64,000 nt of DNA from the NCBI RefSeq assembly GCF_004310665.1, contig NZ_SIXF01000025.1:1-64000 (forward strand), given 5' to 3'. The notes under the pieces are model-generated. The model worked only from the letters and a program-made list of their open reading frames with translations. It was not told the origin of the DNA and ran no database searches. The DNA is from Pedobacter kyonggii (GTDB lineage: Bacteria > Bacteroidota > Bacteroidia > Sphingobacteriales > Sphingobacteriaceae). Positions 25,080 through 32,846 of the stretch are shown piece by piece; within the stretch, counting starts at the first letter, position 1, and each line of letters starts with the position of its first letter. The translations under genes were made by a program, and so were the position numbers.

Positions 25080-26048
25080 ATGTTAAATCGTCCGCGTAGA
25101 TTAAGGAAAAACCCGTTGGTGAGAGAGATGGTAGCCGAAACCCGGTTATCGAAGGATATGTTTGTGTACCCTTACTTTATAGTGCCAGGCAACAATGTTA
25201 CCCACGCCATTGATGCGATGCCAGGGGTAAACCATTATTCGGGTGATACCCTGATTAAAGATGTAGAGGCCGGAATGAAAAAAGGACTCAACAAAATTAT
25301 GCTTTTCGGTGTGGGTGATGAAAAATCTGAAGACGCGAAATCGGCTTATCATGATCATTCCTTAGTTCCAACTGCAGTTCGTGAATTAAAAAAACAATTT
25401 GGAGATGATTTATATGTAATTACCGATGTTTGCGTTTGTTCTTATACTACCCATGGCCATTGCGGTATATTGGAAAACGATTATGTTCAAAACGATAAAA
25501 CAGTAGAGGTAATTGCTAAAATGGCTTTAACACATGCCGAAGCTGGTGCTGATATGTTTGCCCCGTCTGACATGATGGATGGCCGGATTGAAGCCATACG
25601 CAATCTCTTAGATGAAAACGGATTTGTTAATGCTGCCATTATGAGCCATGCCACAAAATTCGCTTCTGCCTATTATGGCCCTTTTAGAGAGGCTGCAGAC
25701 TGTGCACCAAGCAAAGGTGATAGGAAGGCTTACCAGATGGATTTCAGAAACCCTTTAGAGGCTTTACGCGAAGCCGCTTTGGATGAGCATGAAGGCGCTG
25801 ATGTTTTAATGGTGAAACCAGGTTTAGCCTATTTGGATATCATCCAACGGTTAAAACAGGATACCAATTTGCCAATTGCGGTTTATAATGTATCAGGCGA
25901 ATACTCCATGGTAAAAGCAGCTGCCGAACGCGGTTGGATAGATGAACAAAAAGTAGTAATGGAAACCATGCATGCCTTTGCCCGTGCAGGCGCAAGTATT
26001 ATTACCACTTACCATATTAAAGATATTTTAAATAACGACTGGCTTTAA
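25080..26048 (+). CDS. hemB: Porphobilinogen synthase HemB
   Basis: Condenses two 5-aminolevulinate molecules to porphobilinogen. 322 residues, full length. The zinc-site cysteines are in DVCVCSYTTHGHCG (near residues 118-131). The two Schiff-base lysines are in MSHATKFASAYYGPFR and VLMVKPGLAYLD. The metal-binding pattern is the Zn type (Cys-rich), not the Asp-rich Mg type. It lies between hemCD and hemL, each separated by a short repeat block. Confidence 0.96.
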   Translation: MLNRPRRLRKNPLVREMVAETRLSKDMFVYPYFIVPGNNVTHAIDAMPGVNHYSGDTLIKDVEAGMKKGLNKIMLFGVGDEKSEDAKSAYHDHSLVPTAVRELKKQFGDDLYVITDVCVCSYTTHGHCGILENDYVQNDKTVEVIAKMALTHAEAGADMFAPSDMMDGRIEAIRNLLDENGFVNAAIMSHATKFASAYYGPFREAADCAPSKGDRKAYQMDFRNPLEALREAALDEHEGADVLMVKPGLAYLDIIQRLKQDTNLPIAVYNVSGEYSMVKAAAERGWIDEQKVVMETMHAFARAGASIITTYHIKDILNNDWL

Positions 26049-26199
26049 AAAGGTGAAAGGTAAAGGATTTAAGGTGTAGGGTTTCCTTGCCATTCCTTAT
26101 CTACACCATGTTAAAAAACATAGGTAAATGTAATATTTGGTTCTTTGGCATATGTTATTAACCTTAAACCTTACGCCTTTTGCCTTATACCTTAAAAAA
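26049..26199. repeat. TTAAACC-type repeat block before hemL
   Basis: aaaggatttaaggtgtaggg at about 26061-26080 and the opposite-strand form ttaaccttaaaccttacgcc at about 26158-26177 bracket a short unique stretch. The second block runs to within about 7 bases of the hemL start codon. Confidence 0.65.
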
Positions 26200-27570
26200 A
26201 TGTTAGATTCATTAAAGAAAATGTTTTCAGGCAACGAAGCCGATATTCCGGTAAATACAGGTAGTAAACCTGATATTTCGAGAGTAAAATCTGCCGAACT
26301 GTACGAAAAATCAAAAACGTATTTCCCTGGTGGGGTAAACTCACCTGTTAGGGCTTTTAAATCTGTTTACGGTACACCACTTTTTATCGAAAAAGGTGAT
26401 GGCTGTTATATATGGGATGCTGATGGTAATCAGTTTATCGATTTCTGTGGTAGCTGGGGTCCACTAATTTTGGGACATAACAATCCTAAAATCCGCGAGA
26501 AAGTTACTGAGGTAATGCAGAACGGTATGAGCTTTGGTGCGCCAACAGCTTTAGAAAATGAATTGGCAGAGCTGATTATTAAAAACAACCGTTTTGTTGA
26601 GAAAATCCGTTTTACGAGTTCAGGTACCGAAGCGGTAATGTCGGCCATTCGTTTGGCAAGAGGTTTTACCGGTCGCGATAAAATTTTAAAATTCGAAGGC
26701 TGTTACCACGGTCATAGCGATTCGCTTTTGGTTAAAGCGGGTTCTGGTTTGGTTACTTTTGGTGAAACCTCTTCTGCAGGTGTGCCAAAATCTTTTGCTG
26801 AGGAAACCATTGTTATCCCTTTAAATGATAAAACAGCCATAGAGCAAGCTTTTACGCAGTTTAAAGATCAGATTGCTGCGGTAATTATTGAAGGCATTCC
26901 GGCGAATAATGGTTTGATTATTCAAGATGAAGAATATATTCATTTCTTACGTAAAATTTGTACGGATAATGGTTCTCTTCTGATTTTTGATGAAGTTATT
27001 ACCGGTTTCAGGGTAGGTTTTGAAGGAGCTGCGGCACATTATGGCGTTACACCTGATATTGTTACTTATGGCAAAATCATTGGTGGTGGCTTACCTGTTG
27101 GGATGTACGGTGCACGTGCTGAAATTATGGCACATATCTCTCCTGATGGTGGTGTGTATCAGGCAGGTACCTTGTCTGGAAATCCGGTGGCTATGGCAGC
27201 AGGCATTGCAACATTAACAGAACTGAACAAATCAAGCTTTTACAAAGATTTGAATTCCAAAGCACAAGAATTTGTAGCCAGTATTCAGCGTTTTGCAACC
27301 GCACGTAACTATAAATTTAAAGTATTTACCATTGGTTCTATCTTCTGGTTTGCTTTTACCGATAAAGATAAAATCCAATCGGCTGATGATATTGATGCCA
27401 GCAGCATGGAAAAATTCAAAATTATGCACCGTGAGTTATTGAATAGAGGAATTTATTTAGGCCCATCGGGATATGAAGTTGGTTTCGTATCTTCAGCACA
27501 TACTAAGATCGAATTGGAGAAAGCGAAACGTGCTATTTTTGAAGCATTAGATCTAGTGTTTAAGAAGTAA
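26200..27570 (+). CDS. hemL: Glutamate-1-semialdehyde 2,1-aminomutase HemL
   Basis: PLP enzyme that turns glutamate-1-semialdehyde into 5-aminolevulinate, the step after HemA. I chose the ATG at 26200 (456 residues). The longer frame from 26137 begins in an intergenic repeat and adds a non-homologous leader. Seen: YFPGGVNSPVRAFKSVYG, the PLP-site FEGCYHGHSD, LLIFDEVITGFR, and the PLP Lys in VTYGKIIGGGLPVG. The N-terminal 35 residues are a poorly conserved Lys/Asn/Ser extension compared with the usual length of about 430. Confidence 0.95.
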   Translation: MLDSLKKMFSGNEADIPVNTGSKPDISRVKSAELYEKSKTYFPGGVNSPVRAFKSVYGTPLFIEKGDGCYIWDADGNQFIDFCGSWGPLILGHNNPKIREKVTEVMQNGMSFGAPTALENELAELIIKNNRFVEKIRFTSSGTEAVMSAIRLARGFTGRDKILKFEGCYHGHSDSLLVKAGSGLVTFGETSSAGVPKSFAEETIVIPLNDKTAIEQAFTQFKDQIAAVIIEGIPANNGLIIQDEEYIHFLRKICTDNGSLLIFDEVITGFRVGFEGAAAHYGVTPDIVTYGKIIGGGLPVGMYGARAEIMAHISPDGGVYQAGTLSGNPVAMAAGIATLTELNKSSFYKDLNSKAQEFVASIQRFATARNYKFKVFTIGSIFWFAFTDKDKIQSADDIDASSMEKFKIMHRELLNRGIYLGPSGYEVGFVSSAHTKIELEKAKRAIFEALDLVFKK

Positions 27571-27641
27571 GGCTTTTTTACACTACGATATAAAGATTTA
27601 TGATGGTTCGTGGAGACACGAACTATGGGAAAAAACAACTG

Positions 27642-27716
27642 TGAAATCCAAAAATCTGTGTAATCAACCCGAAGGAAAAGATATTTAAAATTAAAAGCCC
27701 CTTTAGGGGTTGGGGT
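27642..27716. repeat. Repeat block abutting the sensor kinase start
   Basis: aatctgtgtaatcaacccga repeats, with a few changes, the segment near 24.99 kb before hemB. It is followed by the palindromic agcccctttaggggttgggg at about 27696-27715, which touches the ATG at 27717. Confidence 0.6.
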
Positions 27717-28583
27717 ATGAAGAAATCTATAATTATATTTTACGCATTATTGCTTTATGCACTGATTCAACTCATTTCATGGGGAACACTGGTGGTGCGT
27801 TTGCAGCCAAGCCGCATGACCATGATTATGGGCGAAGGTTCGGTGTTTTTGTTCTTGCTCTGTATTGGCGGTTATTTCCTTCATCAATCGTTAAAGCGTG
27901 AAGATAAATTAAGGGAACAGCAGCAAAATTTCCTGATGTCGATTACGCACGAGCTGAAATCGCCTTTGGCGGCAATAAAACTTTCTATCCAAACCATTGT
28001 TAAACGTGATTTGGATAAAGCGCGTCAAACTTCATTATTAAATAATTCGCTAAAAGATATTGAGCGTTTGGATGATCTGGTCGAAAATATGCTGTTGGCC
28101 ACCAAGATTGAAAACCGTTCCTATACTTTTCCGAAGGAAGAATTTAATTTCTCGGAGCTGGTATATAAGATCACGGATAGGCTACAGGTTCATTCTTGTG
28201 GATGTGAGCAGATTATAAATGCTAAAATTCAGCCAAATTTGCAGGTAGTGGGTGACAAATTTGCCTTATCGTCAGTAGTGACCAATTTAATTGAGAATGC
28301 GGTCAAGTATTCGAACCCCTGTGATGAGATAAATGTGCATTTAAACAAGGTTGATGGGCATATTCAATTAAGTGTGGTAGATCAGGGACCGGGTATTTCA
28401 GATGCCGAAAAAATGTTGATATTTGATAAGTTTTACCGAGTTGGTAACGAGAATGTCAGAAAAGCGAAAGGAACAGGTTTAGGCTTGTTTATTGTGAAGG
28501 AGGTTTTACAATACCATGATGCAGATATTACAGTAAAAGACAATTTGCCTCAAGGAAGTATTTTTGAAGTAACATTTAGTTAA
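27717..28583 (+). CDS. Sensor histidine kinase
   Basis: 288-residue membrane-bound kinase. Two hydrophobic segments (about residues 4-28 and 40-57) enclose only a short loop, so there is no large periplasmic sensor. The HisKA phospho-acceptor is His78 in SITHELKSPL. The HATPase domain has NLIENAVKYS (N box), VVDQGPGI (G1) and GTGLGLFI (G2). The response regulator gene follows after 8 bases, forming a standard two-component pair. It sits inside the heme cluster between hemL and hemE, so a link to heme demand or membrane state is possible but not shown. Confidence 0.9.
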   Translation: MKKSIIIFYALLLYALIQLISWGTLVVRLQPSRMTMIMGEGSVFLFLLCIGGYFLHQSLKREDKLREQQQNFLMSITHELKSPLAAIKLSIQTIVKRDLDKARQTSLLNNSLKDIERLDDLVENMLLATKIENRSYTFPKEEFNFSELVYKITDRLQVHSCGCEQIINAKIQPNLQVVGDKFALSSVVTNLIENAVKYSNPCDEINVHLNKVDGHIQLSVVDQGPGISDAEKMLIFDKFYRVGNENVRKAKGTGLGLFIVKEVLQYHDADITVKDNLPQGSIFEVTFS

Positions 28584-28591
28584 TCTCAATT

Positions 28592-29296
28592 ATGTCACAA
28601 AAATTAAGAATTCTATTGGTAGAAGACGAGGATCACTTGTTAGATGCTATCAAATTAAACCTCGAACTTGAGGGTTATAAAGTTCACGCCGTTAAAGATG
28701 GCAAAACCGCTCTTAAAATTTTTAAAGAAGAACGCTTCAATCTAATTATTTTGGATGTAATGCTTCCTGAAATGGATGGTTTCCAGGTTTGCGAAACAAT
28801 CCGTTTAGAGAATGCAGAAGTTCCGATTATGTTTTTAACAGCTAAAAACACTTCAGAAGACCGTGTTTTAGGTTTGAAAAAAGGAGCTGACGATTATTTG
28901 GTTAAACCTTTCAACTTAGAAGAATTAATTCTTCGTGTTGGTATTTTGGTTAAACGCAGTTTGAAATCTGATGATTTAAAAGAATTGAATTCTTACAAAA
29001 TCGGTGATAAAACAATTTATTTTAACTCTTTCGAATTAAAACACGATGATGGTACCATCACACCGTTAACGAAAAAGGAAACGATGTTGTTGAAACTGTT
29101 GATTGAGCGTAAAAACGATGCGGTTTCAAGAGAGCAGATTTTAGAAACTGTTTGGAATTATGATGTTTATCCTTCAACAAGAACAATCGATAACTTCATT
29201 TTAACTTTCCGTAAGTATTTCGAACCAGATCAAAAAAATCCAGTTTATTTCCACTCGATCCGTGGTGTAGGCTATAAATTTACTGATAGTCATTAA
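28592..29296 (+). CDS. OmpR-family response regulator
   Basis: 234 residues. The receiver domain has the acidic pair in LVEDED (residues 9-14), the phospho-acceptor Asp55 in ILDVMLPEMDGF, and FLTAKN with the conserved Lys. The C-terminal OmpR-type winged helix (about 135-232) includes LTKKETMLLKLLIERKNDAV and SIRGVGYKF. It is a DNA-binding transcription factor activated by the upstream kinase. Its stop shares one base with the start of the next gene (TAATG). Confidence 0.93.
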   Translation: MSQKLRILLVEDEDHLLDAIKLNLELEGYKVHAVKDGKTALKIFKEERFNLIILDVMLPEMDGFQVCETIRLENAEVPIMFLTAKNTSEDRVLGLKKGADDYLVKPFNLEELILRVGILVKRSLKSDDLKELNSYKIGDKTIYFNSFELKHDDGTITPLTKKETMLLKLLIERKNDAVSREQILETVWNYDVYPSTRTIDNFILTFRKYFEPDQKNPVYFHSIRGVGYKFTDSH

Positions 29297-29811
29297 TGTA
29301 TAATAATAAGGGCAGATATGCTTTAATGGCAGTTTTTGTGTTGGTTGCGTTGGTTTGTGTTTTTTACAATCAATACCAGCTGGCCGCTGTTTCAGTGCTG
29401 TTGTTTGCCTTTGTTGTTTGGAGCCATTTTAAGCATAGTTCCGTTTTGATGGCGTCAAAACATTTCAAGAATAACGAATTCGGTAAAACCAAAGCCTTAT
29501 TGGCTGAGGTGGTTAAGCCAGAGCGCTTGGCTAAAAGCCGAAGGGGTTATTACGAATTTATGCAGGGCAATATGGCCTTGAAAGAACATGATTACGATAA
29601 AGCCGAATATCACTTTCAGTGGGCGAGCCGCTTTCCGGTAGGAGGTAAAAATGAGAAATCATACGTACTGATCCATTTAGCTAATCTCGCCTTGCGGAAG
29701 AAAGATAGAGAAAAGGCAGAAGCTTATACGGAATTGGCCAAGGAACTTGCAGAAACGCAACGCTCGAAAGACATTATCGTTAAAATTGAAAAAGAAATAA
29801 GCAAGTTATAA
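29296..29811 (+). CDS. Membrane-anchored TPR-like protein
   Basis: 171 residues. Two adjacent hydrophobic helices (about 9-26 and 29-46) precede a cytoplasmic-type helical region with TPR-like spacing: YYEFMQGNMALKEHDYDKAE and YVLIHLANLALRKKDREKAE. It starts on the last base of the response-regulator stop (TAATG), so it is co-translated with the two-component system and may scaffold or modulate it. No catalytic motif was seen. A strong terminator follows. Confidence 0.7.
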   Translation: MYNNKGRYALMAVFVLVALVCVFYNQYQLAAVSVLLFAFVVWSHFKHSSVLMASKHFKNNEFGKTKALLAEVVKPERLAKSRRGYYEFMQGNMALKEHDYDKAEYHFQWASRFPVGGKNEKSYVLIHLANLALRKKDREKAEAYTELAKELAETQRSKDIIVKIEKEISKL

Positions 29812-29835
29812 TATTAATATTGTCATTTTGAATAA

Positions 29836-29879
29836 CGAAGCACCAGTTTAGGGATAAAAAGGTACTTCGTTTTTTTTTT
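29836..29879 (+). terminator. Intrinsic terminator after the two-component/TPR genes
   Basis: cgaagcacc and ggtacttcg pair over 9 bp with one G-U, then ten T residues follow. It ends the kinase-regulator-TPR transcript before hemE. Confidence 0.8.
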
Positions 29880-29884
29880 ATTTA

Positions 29885-29892
29885 TACCTTTG
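29885..29892 (+). promoter_or_regulatory. Putative -7 element for hemE
   Basis: TACCTTTG matches TAnnTTTG exactly and is the same octamer seen before the tRNA-Arg gene. It lies just after a terminator and 130 bases upstream of the hemE ATG. The -33 box is weak. It implies that hemE begins a new transcript. Confidence 0.5.
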
Positions 29893-30021
29893 CAAAATTA
29901 AAATTTTAGGCAGTCCGTCTTCCTGAACTCAGTTCTGGATCTAACTAAAGAAAGATGCTGAAATAAATCCGATAGCTATCGGATCAGTGTGACGCTGACT
30001 AATGAATACCAAATACAAATC

Positions 30022-31047
30022 ATGAAGAATAACTTATTTTTAGACGCAGCATTTTCAAAACAAACCGAACGCCCACCAGTATGGATGATGCGTCAGGCAG
30101 GTCGTTTTATGCCACAATATTGGGAAATTAAAAACAAATACTCTTTTTTAGAGATGTGTAAAAATCCAGAAATTGCTGCAGATGTAACCATGTTACCCGT
30201 TGATTTGTTGGATATTGATGCCGCGATTCTATTCTGTGATATTCTGGTAACTGGTGAAGCTATGGGCGGCGATTTGAGTTTTACTCAAGGCGTTGGACCT
30301 AAATTTGCAAATCCGGTACGTACCGCTAAAGACATTGAAAACTTAAATGTTGATTGCCTGGACGAATTGCAATATGTTGCTGATGCCATTAAAGTGATTC
30401 AGCAACGATTGAATGGTAATATTCCTTTAATCGGTTTTGCAGGTGCGCCATTTACCGTAATGAGTTATTTAATTGAAGGAGGTTCATCTAAAGATTTTAA
30501 ATTAACCAAGCTCTTTATACACAATCAGCCAGAGCTGGCGCATAAACTTTTGGCTAAAATTGCAAAAGTAACGGCGGACTATTTGAACCTTCAGATTGCT
30601 GCTGGAGTTAATGCTGTTCAGATTTTCGACAGTTGGGCACTTGCCTTATCATGGAATGATTACCAGGAGTTTTCTCACCATTATATTCAGGAAATCATTG
30701 CTAATTTAAACAGAAAAGATATTCCAGTGATTTCTTTCTGTAAAGGAAGTTCGGTTTTTGCACCGATTATGGCAGAGGCCAAACCAGATGTAATTTCGGT
30801 TGACTGGAACGCTGATTTATTGAATATTAAAAATGCTTTGCCAAAAGGTATTGCCGTACAGGGAAATTTGGATCCACATATTTTATATGCTGATAAAGCG
30901 GTAATTAAAGCACAGATCCATAAATTATTCGAACGTATGCGTGGCACCGAAGGCTTTATCTTCAATTTGGGCCATGGTATAATGCCAGATATTCCTTTCG
31001 ATAATGTGAAGTATGCAATTGAGGTGGTAAAGGAGTTTAGGTATTAA
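30022..31047 (+). CDS. hemE: Uroporphyrinogen decarboxylase HemE
   Basis: Removes four carboxyl groups from uroporphyrinogen III to give coproporphyrinogen III. The ATG at 30022 gives 341 residues, the usual length. Upstream in-frame codons come from a REP-like spacer containing the palindrome atccgatagctatcggat. Signature motifs: PPVWMMRQAGRFMPQYW near the N-terminus, GFAGAPFTVMSYLIEGG in the middle, QIFDSWALALSW, and FNLGHGIMPDIPFDNV near the end. A small gene and a zeta-toxin-like gene separate it from hemJ. Confidence 0.95.
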   Translation: MKNNLFLDAAFSKQTERPPVWMMRQAGRFMPQYWEIKNKYSFLEMCKNPEIAADVTMLPVDLLDIDAAILFCDILVTGEAMGGDLSFTQGVGPKFANPVRTAKDIENLNVDCLDELQYVADAIKVIQQRLNGNIPLIGFAGAPFTVMSYLIEGGSSKDFKLTKLFIHNQPELAHKLLAKIAKVTADYLNLQIAAGVNAVQIFDSWALALSWNDYQEFSHHYIQEIIANLNRKDIPVISFCKGSSVFAPIMAEAKPDVISVDWNADLLNIKNALPKGIAVQGNLDPHILYADKAVIKAQIHKLFERMRGTEGFIFNLGHGIMPDIPFDNVKYAIEVVKEFRY

Positions 31048-31100
31048 TACCCTAAATTCAAAGTCATTTTGCTTATATTAGCTTAATTATTTTATTATTC

Positions 31101-31334
31101 ATGACAGTTAAATCATTACGCGACGAAGATAAATTGCCAATAAAACAGGTAATTAATGCCATAAATAAAGCGATGGATGATGTTCTTCGCGTAGTGGATG
31201 CTATGGATTTAGGTAGAACTGAAGTGAAAACTGATGGCGTTTACAGAACTTTCAATAATGGCGAAACTGTAAAAATTTCTTCAGGAAATTTTTCAAAAAA
31301 AAGAGTTGAAAAGAAAAAGATTAAACTTTTTTGA
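31101..31334 (+). CDS. Small protein paired with zeta-like toxin, putative antitoxin
   Basis: 77 residues, not recognised as a named family. The N-terminal 35 residues look helical (KQVINAINKAMDDVLRVVD); the C-terminus is a Lys/Arg-rich tail (KKRVEKKKIKLF). It stops 2 bases before the ATG of a zeta-toxin-like P-loop kinase, the arrangement expected of an antitoxin gene ahead of its toxin. The antitoxin role is inferred from position and size only. Both genes are more A+T rich than hemE and hemJ, which suggests acquisition. Confidence 0.5.
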   Translation: MTVKSLRDEDKLPIKQVINAINKAMDDVLRVVDAMDLGRTEVKTDGVYRTFNNGETVKISSGNFSKKRVEKKKIKLF

Positions 31335-31336
31335 TA

Positions 31337-32080
31337 ATGGCAATTAAGCCTAAGCTAAGAATTTTTGCAGGACCAAATGGCTCTGGTAAAACAACGCTTT
31401 ATAATTCAATTAAGCCAATTTATTTTTCTACTAAACTTTTTGTAAATGCTGATAATTTAGAGTCAGATTTTAAGAAGAATAATTTTTTAAATCTTTCAGA
31501 GTTCGATATAAGTTGTTCACAAGCCGAATTTGAAAAATTCAATACCTCAAATGGATTATATGCTAAGGCTTGTTTCTCAAAAAAAAGCTGGAATTTAGTT
31601 GTAAAAGAAAATGTTATTGTAAAAGAAGAATATGATTACCTTGATTATAATTCTTATCATTTCGCAATAATAGCTGACTTTATTCGCCATAAATTGATTG
31701 AGTCTAAAAAATCATTTTCTTTCGAAACTGTTTTTTCTCATCCATCGAAATTGGAACTAATCGAATTCGCCCATCAAAATAACTATAAGGTTTACTTATA
31801 TTTTATTGGAACAGAGACACCAATAATAAATTTAGAAAGAGTAAAAGATAGGGTAAAAAAAGGTGGCCATTTTGTTGATGGAGACAAGATTGAGAAGCGT
31901 TATTTTCTTACAATGGATTTACTTATAGATATGTTAAAAGAAGTTGATGAGACTTATCTTTGGGATAATTCAGCGGGTAAACATATTTATGTTGGGAATA
32001 TTAAGCGTGGAATTTTAAATCTTGAATTTTTGAATATCCCTAATTGGATAGAGACCTATATTTTGAATAAAATAAAGTAA
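31337..32080 (+). CDS. Zeta-toxin-like P-loop kinase
   Basis: 247 residues from the ATG at 31337 (an in-frame TTG at 31331 would overlap the previous stop). Walker A is FAGPNGSGKTT (residues 10-20). LFVNADNLE follows, then SFSFETVFSHPSK and LERVKDRVKKGGHFVDGDKI, the pattern of zeta-toxin family proteins. Zeta toxins phosphorylate UDP-sugar peptidoglycan precursors (UDP-GlcNAc in the characterised PezT/zeta cases). Related chromosomal P-loop proteins may have other substrates. Its TAA shares one base with the hemJ ATG, so it is translationally coupled to a heme gene. Family fairly firm, toxicity untested. Confidence 0.75.
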   Translation: MAIKPKLRIFAGPNGSGKTTLYNSIKPIYFSTKLFVNADNLESDFKKNNFLNLSEFDISCSQAEFEKFNTSNGLYAKACFSKKSWNLVVKENVIVKEEYDYLDYNSYHFAIIADFIRHKLIESKKSFSFETVFSHPSKLELIEFAHQNNYKVYLYFIGTETPIINLERVKDRVKKGGHFVDGDKIEKRYFLTMDLLIDMLKEVDETYLWDNSAGKHIYVGNIKRGILNLEFLNIPNWIETYILNKIK

Positions 32081-32640
32081 TGATAGAAACCTTATTGCCA
32101 TATTATCAGTATTTCAAAGCCGTACATATTGTATTTGTAATTAGCTGGATGGCGGGATTGTTTTATATCCTTAGTCTTTTTATTTACCATACTGAGGCAA
32201 ACGATAAGCCCGAACCTGAAAAAACTATCCTCCAGAAACAGTTTGTTAAGATGGAGGCTACTTTATGGAGAATTATCGCCACCCCAGCCATGATCATTTC
32301 TGTTTTAGCAGGTGTATCTATGCTGACTTTAAACCAAGGCTTGCTTCAAGCCGATTGGATGTGGGTTAAACTGGGTTTTGTTGTCGGCTTACTCATTTAT
32401 CATTTCATCTGCCAAAACATCGTTAAACGGCTTAAAAATAATCAATACAAGCTAACGAGCTTTCAGTTGAGATTATGGCGTGAGCTGGCTACCATTTTTA
32501 TGATTGCCATTGTATTCGTAGTAATCCTTAAAAATGCCATTAACTGGATTTACGGTTTAATTGGAATAATGGGGGTTGCGATGGCCATTATGGTTGCGGT
32601 TAAACTGTATAAAAATTATCGTAAAAAGCGTGGTGAATAA
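32080..32640 (+). CDS. hemJ: Protoporphyrinogen oxidase HemJ
   Basis: Oxidises protoporphyrinogen IX to protoporphyrin IX in the inner membrane. 186 residues. The first helix carries FKAVHIVFVISWMAGLFYI, with the conserved His16, the typical HemJ signature. Four to five hydrophobic helices in total, at about residues 14-37, 60-82, 92-112, 132-150 and 154-172. It overlaps the zeta-like gene by one base (TAATG). The presence of hemJ fits the absence of hemG or hemY in this cluster. Confidence 0.88.
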   Translation: MIETLLPYYQYFKAVHIVFVISWMAGLFYILSLFIYHTEANDKPEPEKTILQKQFVKMEATLWRIIATPAMIISVLAGVSMLTLNQGLLQADWMWVKLGFVVGLLIYHFICQNIVKRLKNNQYKLTSFQLRLWRELATIFMIAIVFVVILKNAINWIYGLIGIMGVAMAIMVAVKLYKNYRKKRGE

Positions 32641-32770
32641 TCTTTGTGCCACAAAGTCACTAAAACACTAAGAATGTTATTGAATACTAAGTCCTAAAAT
32701 CTTTGAGTCCTTTGTGCATTAGCGGTTAATGAATAAATAACTTTGTTTCCTTTGCGTAAACTTGCACCGA

Positions 32771-32803
32771 CTTCTTGATACTTGATACCCAGTACTTGAT
32801 AAT
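32771..32803. repeat. TTGATAC-type repeat
   Basis: cttcttgatacttgataccc followed by agtacttgat. Three TTGATAC-like units lie directly before the putative promoter of the next gene, and the last unit supplies its -33 TTG. Upstream (32641-32770) are fragments such as tttgtgccacaaagtcact that recur around this genome segment. Confidence 0.6.
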
Positions 32804-32827
32804 TTAATAAAAACTATTCTAAATTTG
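32796..32827 (+). promoter_or_regulatory. Putative promoter of the outer-membrane protein gene
   Basis: TTG at 32796-32798, 21 bases, then TAAATTTG at 32820-32827, an exact TAnnTTTG. The start codon lies 20 bases downstream. The -33 box comes from the TTGATAC repeat. Confidence 0.45.
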
Positions 32828-32846
32828 GGCGATAAAATCCAAGCGC

